Shown here in pieces: positions 50,643-61,129 of a DNA stretch of 64,000 nucleotides (position 1 is its first letter; every line of letters begins with the position of its first letter). The stretch comes from Xylocopa sonorina (lineage: Eukaryota; Arthropoda; Insecta; Hymenoptera; Apidae), in the NCBI RefSeq assembly GCF_050948175.1, contig NC_135207.1, positions 6,041,501 through 6,105,500 of the forward strand. The letters are read 5' to 3'. The translations under genes were made by a program, and so were the position numbers. The notes below the pieces were generated by a model, which was given only the letters and a program-made list of their open reading frames with translations, did no database searches and was not told the DNA's origin.

Positions 50643-52810
50643 ATGAGTAATTTAAGAAAATTCATAGGTAATTAAACACTTTATTCGATGTCTCCGTTAA
50701 CGTTTCGAAGGGATCGGTAATTTTGCTCTGGCTACGGTGCATTTTCGTCTCGGTTTTCAAATATTTATGAAAAAAAAGGTTATGCGATCAATGTGTGGTG
50801 CGAGTAATAGATTCTACTGTTGTTAATTTCAACACAGATATCGGAGCCAATTTGACAGATCCCATGTACCAAGGTGTTTATCACGGATCGCAAAAGCATC
50901 AACCAGATTTGGATAAAGTCTTAGAACGAAGTTGGAACAATAATCTTTCGAAAATTATAATCACTGCCGGTAACATAGAAGAAAGCAAAAAGGCTCTCGA
51001 AATAGCACGAACAGATGGTAAGATGCTTTCGTCTAAATACTAAAAAAAAAAGCATTTATTAGATTATCATACACGCGTTAGTTAGTGAAGAAAAGAAAGA
51101 CAAAAAACAAATTAAACGTCGCGTTACTATCGCGTCTCTCTGTCACAGGTATCTGTAATTTACAATTTTCAAATGTTCCCATTATATAGAGGTATTGCTG
51201 TCTAATAATGAAATATTATAAGATTGATACGATTAATATTTTGTATACCTTGCAGGCTTTCATCTGTGAGGCTATAAAGCTTGTTATTACAATTAATAAT
51301 AATTATTGCATAGCTACCATTTATTTGTTGTTAGATTAGATTGAAATGCAATGATTGCATGCGAAGAAACCAGTGAAAGAGAGATGCAACGGTTGCTACT
51401 TGTCTATTCTTGAAACTCCAACAACAAAATGCATGTCGATGAAAATGTCTAGGTACATATTACATCATCAATCTTCTTATTTCGTTCAGACAATATCTGT
51501 CGTATACGTATAATTGTCTGTATATGTATATATTTCAGAGCGACTATTTTCTACAGTTGGTTGTCATCCAACGCGTTGTAACGAATTTGAAGAAAATGGT
51601 GACCCAGAAGCGTACCTTAAATCATTATCAGATCTAGCCACAGACAATAAAGACAAAGTTGTCGCTATTGGTGAAATGGGATTGGATTATGATAGATTAC
51701 AATTCTGCCCCAAAGATGTTCAAAAGAAGTATTTTGAAATGCAATTATCCTTATGTTCGAATTTGAAATTACCAATGTTTCTACATTGCCGTAACGCTAG
51801 CGAAGATTTTGTAAGAATTCTAAGAAAACATAAAGATACACTAACAGCTGGTGTTGTACATTCTTTTGACGGCAATCCAGAAGAGGCTAATTCTATTTTA
51901 CAAATGGGATTATACATTGGCATCAATGGATGGTATGTTGAATAGGATACAGCTAGTGGAACCACTATATTATGGTTGTAAAATTATTTGGACATCAAAA
52001 TACCTGTATTCCAAATATTAAAACAAATATTTGTGAGAAGATAAAACAGCCTAGTTAGGATTGGCAACTATATAATATTAAGTAGAAATTTATTCAGTCT
52101 AAGTCTAGAGAAATTTCAGCTTATATTTAACTGTTATGATATCAGCATCAATTTTATCATCTTAAGAGTTGAATACCCACTTATTATTTCATGTATTATG
52201 ATAGCAATCTCAATATTAAAATGCGTACAATCTTGGGGCGATTTTGTAGCAATAAGTACATTACAAAAGTACTATTGTATACCCACTAAGTATGTTAATT
52301 TACAACCATGCTATATAGGTTCCTCCAATTTCGCCTACATTTTCATTCTGTAACTAAGCGATTCACATTATTCTATTTACAGTTCGCTTAAAACAGAAGA
52401 AAACCTTTTCTCTGTTACAACTATACCATCGGACAGGTTGATGATCGAAACCGATTGTCCATGGTGTGAAATAAGACCTACTCATGCTTCTGCGAAAGAT
52501 ATCATCACCAACTTTCCCTCTGTTAAAAAAGAAAAGTGGCAACCCGATAAAATGGTTAAAGGAAGAAACGAACCATGCACTATTGTGTAAATATATTAAC
52601 TAATTATTAAAATTAATTTTCGTTGATTAAATCACGCTTGTTATAAAACAAGAGTATAATTATTTGAATTGAACAAAATGTTTGTGACTGATTTTCATTT
52701 ACAGCCAAATTTTGGAAATACTGGCGCGAATCAGAGACGAAGAAGAGGAATATTTGTGTAATCAAATATATAAAAATACGATGAAAGTTTTTTTTCCTCA
52801 CGAGCTCTAA
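50643..52810 (+). CDS. TATDN1-type TatD nuclease
   Basis: Five exons: 50643-50667, 50838-51017, 51539-51932, 52383-52586, 52705-52810. Sum 909 nt, 302 aa (human TATDN1 297). The first coding exon is only 25 nt (ATGAGTAATTTAAGAAAATT then CATAG) and joins at phase 1 to give [11 protein letters not shown], the family N-terminus. Metal-site motifs follow: [20 protein letters not shown] and ETDCPW. The usual family features GCHPTRC and NEPC are also present. An in-frame ATG at 50628 would add five residues. TatD enzymes are TIM-barrel metal-dependent DNases with 3'-5' exonuclease activity, linked to DNA repair and apoptotic DNA breakdown; TATDN1 is the eukaryotic branch. All motif residues are intact. 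It lies about 1 kb after ribophorin I on the same strand and faces TMEM214. Confidence 0.95.
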
Positions 52811-53311
52811 CACATTAATTCAGACTGAAATACTAATTTTGTAATCAGTGTGCGTTTTAGCATTGCACGCTATGCTCATACATATAATCAGGGAGAAAAG
52901 CTGTGAAACTATAAGATACAAAGAAATAACTAATTTCTACTACATTCGTTTCTGAAAAGGAAGGAAATGAAGACTCATTTTTACATGCATAGTTCTATGG
53001 ATGTGACAGATCGTCACATACCACTGATCTCTTTCCATACAAAATTTTAATATTTTCCTTTTTTTTTGGTAAAATTATCATTGTCACCGTAATCATCACC
53101 GTTAGAGTTGCACTATTAGCGCTATTATATAATTGTAATTATAATAATAATTATATTACTATACCTATATTTATCAACATTATACTACACATCCTATAAG
53201 TATCATTATTGTTATTCTTATTGCTGTATCCAGTGACATTAATTTAATAGTCTACACACATTATAAAGTTAATCATACCCTATACTCCTCCTTTATTTTT
53301 ATGCATATATA

Positions 53312-53332
53312 ATATATATATATATATATATA
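53312..53332. repeat. (AT)n microsatellite
   Basis: AT dinucleotide run of about 21 bases in the convergent 3' interval. Confidence 0.85.
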
Positions 53333-53526
53333 AAAAAGATACCAAAAACAAAAAAAAATCTTTAATATATTGTTCGACTAACAAACCAACTTTGCCATGT
53401 TACCATCAAACACCATATTAGAAATATTCAATGGAAATATATTAGCGAATATACAAAAGTAGAAGGTTCTGAGTTTAGTAATAAACAGTGTAGTTTATAT
53501 ATTACTCTAATAATTATTTTGACAAT

Positions 53527-53561
53527 AGATATTAACTTAAAAAAAAAAAAAGATATTAACT
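53527..53561 (+). repeat. Poly(A) mini-insertion flanked by an 11-bp direct repeat
   Basis: AGATATTAACT at 53527-53537 is repeated exactly at 53551-53561; between them lie one T and twelve A. This is the signature left by target-primed reverse transcription when almost only the poly(A) tail is inserted. Simple slippage or microduplication cannot be ruled out. Confidence 0.55.
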
Positions 53562-53784
53562 GAAGACATTTTCATTAAATTTACGGATTTTTAAAATGTC
53601 ATGATCGGTCAGAGTATGATACATTCTTTCAAATATCACAGGTAAAATGGCCGCCATAAACATATTTGGAAATGTATATCAACTTCGGAATTATAGAACT
53701 AAATGCAAAAGGTGTGGGAGAAGATTTTTTTTGTATCACCGAAAGAAAAAAGATCGGTACGCGACGCCGTCCAATGAATTTCAT

Positions 53785-56700
53785 TCACGGAACTTTAGAA
53801 AGTGTTTGCACCTTTTCGTACACCCAATCGTATGTTTGACTTGCCAATGTCTGTGTAGTGTCGATTGCTTTTGAAGCGTAATTTTGCAAATTTTCTGGAC
53901 TTAATTTTCCGCTAAAAGAACGACAATATAATGAAGTGTAATATTACTTCTATTTTGAAAGCATTTCTTTACTTACACAAAGACATTATGCTCTAGCCAC
54001 CGAAGGGTCGCGGTCGAGCGTTCGTTCAGCTTCTGTACGCATAAATTAGAGTAAACTTTCAGAACTTCCAAACCCTGACTACTTTTCAACTTAATTTCAT
54101 CTAGCATTCCTGGAGCATAATGCTCGATCTATTAAACATATAAAGCATTCGTGATATTTATATGTATTAGTAAGTATTAAAATCATTAATACTTACTGTT
54201 TCTGTAACCAAAGGGCCATTCTTTCTAGCGTATTCTGCAATTTTATTATAAATTTTAAAAGAAACATTTCTCATTACAAGATAAATGTCTCCAGCTAGTT
54301 TGACATAAGGTTTACATCTTTCAACAGTTGCTTTATAATATTCTGGTGAAGTGGCTTCTATAAATTCAAGAGCTTTAGAAGAATATTCCTGCATCAGAAT
54401 CCATGACTGTTGTCCGTAGGCGGATACTCCACTTCTTGTCAAAAACTTACCTGTATTGGATGCTAGATAGTTGCATTATTAGTATGAGATGTTAACAGCA
54501 ATAAACGATATTTAAGATTGAAACAGTTTTATCTATATTACCTTTAAAATCATTATGTTTATAAATATCATAACCAACAACAACGCTACTAAGAAGTAAC
54601 AACAGAAGAATTCCTTTTTTCCAAGGGAATTTCTTATTCGTAGAAGCTGTCATTTTCAGTAATAATGCCTGCAATGGAAAAAAAATGTATAAAGTACAAT
54701 ATTATCATAGCGATATGCTTATTGCGATAATATACATAAAAAACTGATAATGTTGTTATTAACAAGTCTAAAGGTCAACATGGTTATCAGAATAATCATG
54801 TTACAGACGCGAGCGTAACGAATAATGTATTCTCGATTTATGTAAATACGTACTTCTTACCCGCGAGGTTGACCAACAAATGAGTATGCCTTACAATCTG
54901 TTTATTTTACCGAGGTATCGTTTCAGTACGTTTTGTTTTATTATGAAGGAAACCCGTGACACGACAAATGATGTTAATGTCGTCAGTAGCGATGTCGAGG
55001 GGACAATGTGCGATCGATAGTCTCCTCCCGAAAAAACAAGCTTACCTAACCTAAACTATATTTACTATTTGAATTTCTGGTAATTGTTTACCGCGTGAAC
55101 GATCCTTTGCCGTATGAAATAGATTCGTATGTAGGCTTCACAGATTATTGTTAAAGGGAATTGTATCGATGATTAAGCGTTCTTTTTCACGTGTAAAATG
55201 AGACTTAGTTTAGTCAAAATACAACTTGTACGTTGTGTAGTATGTTGATACTACGTGTATGCGCATACGCAAGGTATACATAAACAGCTATCACGCGGAT
55301 AATTTAAATATATTTTTCATGCAAACGATTACGCGTGTAATATGTAATATTTTCATTTTATCAATTATTACTTCTATATAATTTATACAAAGTAGACTGT
55401 AAATTATAGTATAACCAGGATGAGGGAAATTCTATTGAAATAAAATGAAATAATGTTGTTCTGTTATACGAGAGTTTTGTTTTCCAAAAAAAGAAAAAAA
55501 AATGAATTCGAACTCTTACATGCAATATAGGTTTTTAGTTTAAATATTATTCAAGATATTATATAAAGTTGTATTTTGCAAATATTCAAGTATATATTTA
55601 TATTTACAATGCAATTACATTTTGCTTGTACTATTCCTTTAAATGCTAAAACAATCTTTCTATCTAGGTATACTCTATTGCGTTTTACTTGTGTATATTT
55701 AACAAATCAAACTTAAACTTACCTTGCATATTTTATTGCAATTATTTGCAAGACTTTCATCTTTGCCTTTTTTCCACCTCTCATTAGTTGTCTGTAATAC
55801 TATACATGTCTCTTTAAAACACTTTGTTTCCAATGTTGTGTGTAAAATATTCCATTTTGCATCTAGAAGAAAGAAAGCATAATTAATCATTTATAAATGG
55901 AGTAGTCAATTTATGAGAATTAATTAGTGCAATCTTACCAATATACGTTAAGAGTAAATGAGATTGGTACAAATTTTTGGCATAAAGAGACTCCCAGACA
56001 GAAAAACAAGAAGAGTCTGCGGCTAGACAAGCTACAAGCACTTTGATCAATTCATCCCTATAGTTTGCATGTACTTTCTGTGTAACCTTTGGGATTAACA
56101 TTTCAAATAGCTTCGCGCAACTTATATTTTTATTTTTAAATAATACTGACTGAAAATAAGAAATAAAATAATAGAAAGATATCCAAAAAAATTGTACTCG
56201 ATCATTTCATCAGTTCTTTGTTCATTAATAATATTTATAGATACGTACTCTTAGTTTTTCAATGCTGTTATTGATTTCTCTGCCTAAAGAAGCAGGAACA
56301 TTGAACTTTCCAGAAGTTGTATCTTCTACAATATCAAGATACAGTTCTGGTTTAAGATCATGGAAGTTTTCATGTCCAAACACAAGATCGTTCAAAATTT
56401 GTGCTACATAATTACAGTAACTTTTTGTTTCTAACATAGGGGACATTACCTCATGCCACACTTTCAAGCCTACAACCAAGTTCTTTCTACCAGCCTGTGA
56501 TATTGCCCAAAGTAAAGAGAGACCGATATTCTTTCTATTTTGATATGAATTTTTTACGCGTATCAATTTTGAAATGTTAGCAACGGTCATTTCAGGATTA
56601 ATTCGTGCTAGAAGTTGTAAAAATATTTTGTGGCCTACAACGGGTGATCCCTTGGCCATATCAGTAGCCATTGCGGTAAGAGTATTTTCATAAAAAAGTT

Positions 56701-57548
56701 GCGCCGTTTGCTTTCCTGCTACTTCGATAGCTTTTTCTAATGTGGAAGATATCGACTTAGGTACTATACTTAATGGATAGTCTTTAGGTTTTCCAGAGAA
56801 AACTACGTCTTCTTTATCGATAGGTATTTTTATATTGAGAAAGGCAGCAAGTTCTTTCAACCAGATCAAAGGAGCTTCAGGAAATCTTGTTTGACTTGTA
56901 GTCAAAATATTGCGAAGCTCCTCTGCATTAATCTAGAAGAAATAAATTTTATTCATCTGTAATATGTAAGTTATATGTAAGTCGCTCGTACAGAAGGTAA
57001 ATTTTAGCACATGTACCATATTCAATGCATCTTTTATAGACTTTGGAGGTTTCTCCTTAGGTTCTTGCTTCTTTTTTTCAACGGATTGCTGCTGCTTCTG
57101 TTGCTTCTTTTTCTCTTCATTTTCCTTTGTTTTATTGTCTTTTTCCTTTGACGGTTTTTTATTTTCTTTATTATTGTCCAAATTATCGTACAAAGTTTTC
57201 ACTTGGCTCAAAGGAACTAAAAATAATAACTTCTTGTCAAACATATTTTTATTTACGCAACGTAATACGATGTTAAATATTTTTTGACACATGCACGAGC
57301 AAGTTCGAAGCGTACGATTTACTTGAACAATACCATTTTTACCGATTTCAAAAGCTTTCGATAATGGCATTTACATGAAAAAGTGATAAAAGTTGACAGG
57401 AGGTTAAAAGAGTATACTTACGGAAATCTTCCACTTTTGGCGCATTTTCGATAAATTTCTTTTTCTCAGCTTTCGTAAGTTTACTGATTTTCCCATTGCT
57501 TTTATCCTTTTTATTTCTCCCAACTAATTCCCAACCACCGGACGACAT
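53785..57548 (-). CDS. Transmembrane protein 214 (TMEM214)
   Basis: Nine exons in minus-strand order: 57548-57422, 57216-57017, 56932-56249, 56149-55939, 55862-55723, 54668-54542, 54462-54197, 54128-53977, 53911-53785. Sum 2034 nt, 677 aa (human 689). It begins MSSGGWELVGRNKK, like the family start. A long Lys/Glu/Gln-rich low-complexity stretch (about residues 60-105) precedes the conserved helical core, with FPEAPLIWLKELAAFLN and LLWAISQAGRKNLVVGLKVW. A hydrophobic helix lies near 473-490 after PWKKG, in the place of the human membrane helix. In human cells TMEM214 is an endoplasmic-reticulum membrane protein needed to localise procaspase-4 in ER-stress apoptosis; that role is not established in insects. 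A TTATTACAG acceptor-like string sits one base before the ATG, so the 5'UTR may be spliced. Confidence 0.93.
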
Positions 57549-57704
57549 ACTGTAATAAATGCAATAAACAAACGTGCACCTAACAATACTATTAAAAGGC
57601 ACTTGAGTGTTTGTTGGCTGTTGTGTTGTCCGAATATCGTACGTGGTCACGCATGCGCATTTACTAAATTGCCACGCGCTATTTTTGTATGACATATGCG
57701 TAAA

Positions 57705-57738
57705 ACAGGTATACCTAGATATATGTACGTATACCTGT
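57705..57738. repeat. Perfect 10-bp inverted repeat, 14-bp spacer
   Basis: ACAGGTATAC (57705-57714) and its exact reverse complement GTATACCTGT (57729-57738). The left copy is embedded in the 10-bp palindrome AGGTATACCT. It lies in the shared TMEM214/PIG-Z upstream region. Confidence 0.7.
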
Positions 57739-57765
57739 AATCATGCATGAACATCGATACATTTA

Positions 57766-57787
57766 ACTTGAGACCGGAGTCTCAAGT
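57766..57787. repeat. Perfect 9-bp inverted repeat, 4-bp loop
   Basis: ACTTGAGAC, CGGA, GTCTCAAGT: a 22-bp hairpin or dimer-type binding site in the shared TMEM214/PIG-Z upstream region. Confidence 0.75.
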
Positions 57788-58161
57788 AAATATATTGTTA
57801 TAATGGATACGGTATCGCATATTACAATATTATACAGCAGTAGAAAATTCAAAATTAAACATAAAATTATAAATTATTCTACATCGACATCTACATAGAT
57901 TTTAGTTTATGCCTGGTATATTCCTGTACTACGTACAATGCGATGACATAGAATGGAATATTGTTTAAGTTATATTCATACTTTGAATTAAATATTAATT
58001 GTTGAATCGGAATAATGCGACGAAATATTCTGTCCAAAACGTGTCACGCATTTGACAAAATTTGAAAAAATATGATTGATTCAATCGATGAATCGTTTTT
58101 CCCAACTATTTCAACCTCAATAAATTAACATCTCATCTAAATACTATATATTTATATAAAA

Positions 58162-60441
58162 ATGCATTCGAAGAATGAATATCGCAGATCTATAGACGAA
58201 TACAAACCTGCCGACCCGATAAAAAGGAAAATAGGTTTCTATTGGATTCTAGTTGCTTTGAGGATTATTTTAACGCTTGTTCCTCAAACAGGATACATTC
58301 ACCCTGATGAGTATTTTCAAAGTATTGAAGTAATATCTGGTAAGTAAAAAATTATTGTATACAACAAGTTTAATTTACAATGCAAAGTATTTTTATAAGA
58401 AATTCTGATCTTTCAGGAGATCATTTTGACATTGACATCAACAAACCATGGGAATTCAATTCAACATTTCCTATAAGGACTATCCTAATACCTCAAATAA
58501 TCGTTGGTATACCGTATTCAATTTTAAGCAGACTTTCACGATATACACTTTTTTATTTTGGTACATCATTGAAGTCACCATATTTTCTTACATTATTTCC
58601 ACGTCTGTTAATATGTGGCTTGTCTTTTATATCGGACTATTGTTTATACAAAATCTGTTATATGTATGGGCAAAATTATAAAATAAGACTGATCACATAC
58701 GCCAGTTCCTATGTTATGCTTGTTTATGCAACTCGTACATTATCAAATACCATTGAACTGGTGCTAACAGCCTTGTTAATATATTATGCATCATATTCTA
58801 TGGCATACACAGAAAAGGTATAAAGGTATAAACATTCCATTAGAACAGTAATTTATAGGTCAATTTATAAAATAAGAATATTTTATCATTTCAGGTAGTC
58901 GTTCAAAGTGACTATCTATTAGATAAATATAATAAAGCAAGAACTGAAGTAGAAAGAGTGAAGTACTATAAGCTGAAAGCTTCATTACCTCCACATTCTT
59001 TAAATCATTGTATAAGAATAGCCACGATCACAGCAGTCGGCATATTTAATAGGCCAACATTTATTGCATTCACTGTCGCCCCTATTTTCTTTTGGTTGCA
59101 AAGAGGTTTAGGTTCTAAAAGCGTAGGTTTCGCAGATTTTCATGTTCGAATAATCAGCTTCATTGCCTGTACAATACCTACCACAATCTTTTTTATTCTA
59201 GTCGATAGTTTTTATTTTGGTTATTTAACAATGGCAGAGATAGGCAATTTTGATATTAGTATGAACAACTTTGTGGTAACACCACTCAATTTTCTTAGAT
59301 ATAATGCAAACACTAAAAATCTACAGACTCACGGTTTGCATCCCCGTTATTTACATTTTATAGTAAACGTACCCCTTTTATATAATGCTCTTGGAGTTAT
59401 CGGTCTTATTACATTTGGAAAAATGTTGTACAGGTAAGTACAACATTTACACTTGTACCTTTCGTTAAATTTATTATCCATATCAATTGAAAAACTTAAT
59501 ATGATTAATATAAAATAATTATCATTTACAGTGGTTTAAAAGCTCAGTGGTTAAATTTGCCACGGATACAAAGTGTTGTTGGTCTGATGACAACATCTTT
59601 TGTTACACCTATTATATTGTTATCGATATTCCCTCATCAAGAACCTCGATTTATCATTCCAACACTATTACCTTTAGTTTTCTTATATGCACCGAATATA
59701 ACTCGAATATCGGGAGTTGATACAGTCGTACGTACGACCGAAGATAGCGCATGCCAAAATGCATTTTCAACGAAAACTAAGTTGAATAAACTACAGATCT
59801 TTTGGTTCCTATGTAATATTGCATTAACATTTTTTTACGGTTTCGTTCATCAAGGCGGAGTTTTACCTTTAACATCTCACATAGCCACCGAATTGAAAGC
59901 AAAACCAGATCTCACGCATATACACTTAGTTACATCGCACACTTATCCCATACCAACAGCGCTTTTACATTTAAGGAATACTAAACGAACGTATATGAGT
60001 AGCGGAAAACACAAATATAAATTGATCAAAGACTTTTACCTTTACGAACAAGGTTCAAAAACTATAAAAGATGTATGTAATACTATCACGTTGAAACTTC
60101 GTGAATGTGAACACGAGTATGTTAACAAGCAGATACCATATAGATTTTATTATGTTCTTCCAGCTACAGATATAGAAGAGTTTGTTTCTATTCAAAATAG
60201 TACAAAGTTATTTAATTATCATATTGTAAATAGATTTTATCCACACGTTACGATGGAAAAATTACCATTCTCAAAAGTTGCTAAGAATATTATGTATTTA
60301 ACAGATTTAAACAGATTTTCAATGGAAAAATTAATTAAAGTTATAAACAACATACTTGAAACTTTCCAAGAATTTCAGTTATTATTAATACGGGTTGAAT
60401 ATTTACTCAAGAACAAATATAAAAATAAACGTAAATCGTGA
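58162..60441 (+). CDS. GPI mannosyltransferase 4 (PIG-Z / Smp3 family)
   Basis: Four exons: 58162-58339, 58417-58817, 58895-59433, 59532-60441. Sum 2028 nt, 675 aa, longer than human PIG-Z (579) mainly toward the C-terminus. A GT22-family polytopic enzyme: PQTGYIHPDEYFQS at about 41-54 carries the HPDE motif of the first lumenal loop, and PHQEPRF at about 407-413 matches the family's H(K/Q)ExRF motif. Numerous hydrophobic helices lie between and after them. The family adds the fourth mannose to the glycosylphosphatidylinositol precursor from dolichol-phosphate mannose in the ER lumen; the QTGYxHPDEYFQ form favours PIG-Z over PIG-B or ALG9/ALG12. The C-terminal extension ends in a basic KNKYKNKRKS. 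It diverges from TMEM214 and converges with HDAC6. Confidence 0.9.
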
Positions 60442-61128
60442 AAAAGAATTGACTTTTACAATCTATTGTAGTAACTTATTTATTAAATTAATGTGATACG
60501 TATTTATTATTAATTTACTTATAATAGTTACATTCATTTCACGAAAGTTTTCAGCATTAAATATTGAAAAAGTCTTATTATCCTTAAGAACTTTTGAGAT
60601 CACCAAATTAAAATTCATAAATATGCGTGATACATAAGTATTTTTTACATTAAAATCTATTATATATATGTAGAAATGATTAAGAATAAGTAAATTTACA
60701 AAATTGAATCTATCGGTACATATTATATTACAATCCATATGCTTTCAAATTTAATAAAGTTGTTTAGTTCTGTTTTGAGCTTATTATTTATCTATCAATT
60801 GTTACCCTACATAGAAAAATAGAATATAAGATCGAAATTTATTAATTCTCGTATCGTAAAACACGCTATAAATAAAAAAAAATTACGATACATCTAAAAT
60901 TTGTTTCTAAAATAATTTGATTTGTTATTTACTTTCTAATCAATTAATACTCATATTATATCATTAAGTAATTAAATGCTATAAAGTACTCCAAAATTAT
61001 TGTGTTAACTATTTAGCTAAAAATATATAAAGTAAATAACAAATATGGAAATAAATGTATCTTTTATAGATTTATAACTATTATAAAATACACTTTCACT
61101 ACATATACATTTTCAATACATTCTTTAT
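60442..61128. other. AT-rich convergent 3' interval between PIG-Z and HDAC6
   Basis: The sequence is strongly AT-rich with no coding support. The 91-aa minus frame at 60463-60738 is made of Ile/Asn/Phe codons typical of AT-rich non-coding DNA. The two genes terminate toward each other here, within at most 690 bp. Confidence 0.6.
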
Positions 61129-61129
61129 T
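61124..61129 (-). terminator. AATAAA overlapping the HDAC6 stop codon
   Basis: On the minus strand the sequence runs GAT TAA ATAAAG, so AATAAA begins at the last base of the TAA. If used, the 3'UTR would be extremely short. A downstream signal is equally possible. Confidence 0.35.

Larger units (their letters stand above)
52811..53784. other. AT-rich convergent 3' interval between TATDN1 and TMEM214
   Basis: Very AT-rich and repeat-prone, with poly(A)/poly(T) tracts, an AT microsatellite and a small poly(A) insertion. The 75-aa frame at 53647-53874 is largely antisense to the last TMEM214 exon and has no family resemblance. Both transcripts must end here; the exact sites are not determined. 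Confidence 0.6.
57549..58161. promoter_or_regulatory. Bidirectional promoter region of TMEM214 (-) and PIG-Z (+)
   Basis: 613 bp separate the two start codons, so both promoters lie here. Candidate elements seen directly: ACGCATGCGCA at 57649-57659, one mismatch from the NRF1 (Drosophila Ewg) palindrome typical of housekeeping promoters, and two perfect inverted repeats given separately. No TATA box is placed correctly for either gene. Confidence 0.55.

Noticed and set aside
53647..53874. 75-residue plus-strand frame with CxxC-like cysteines
   Set aside because: Antisense to the last TMEM214 exon over most of its length; no homology recognised.
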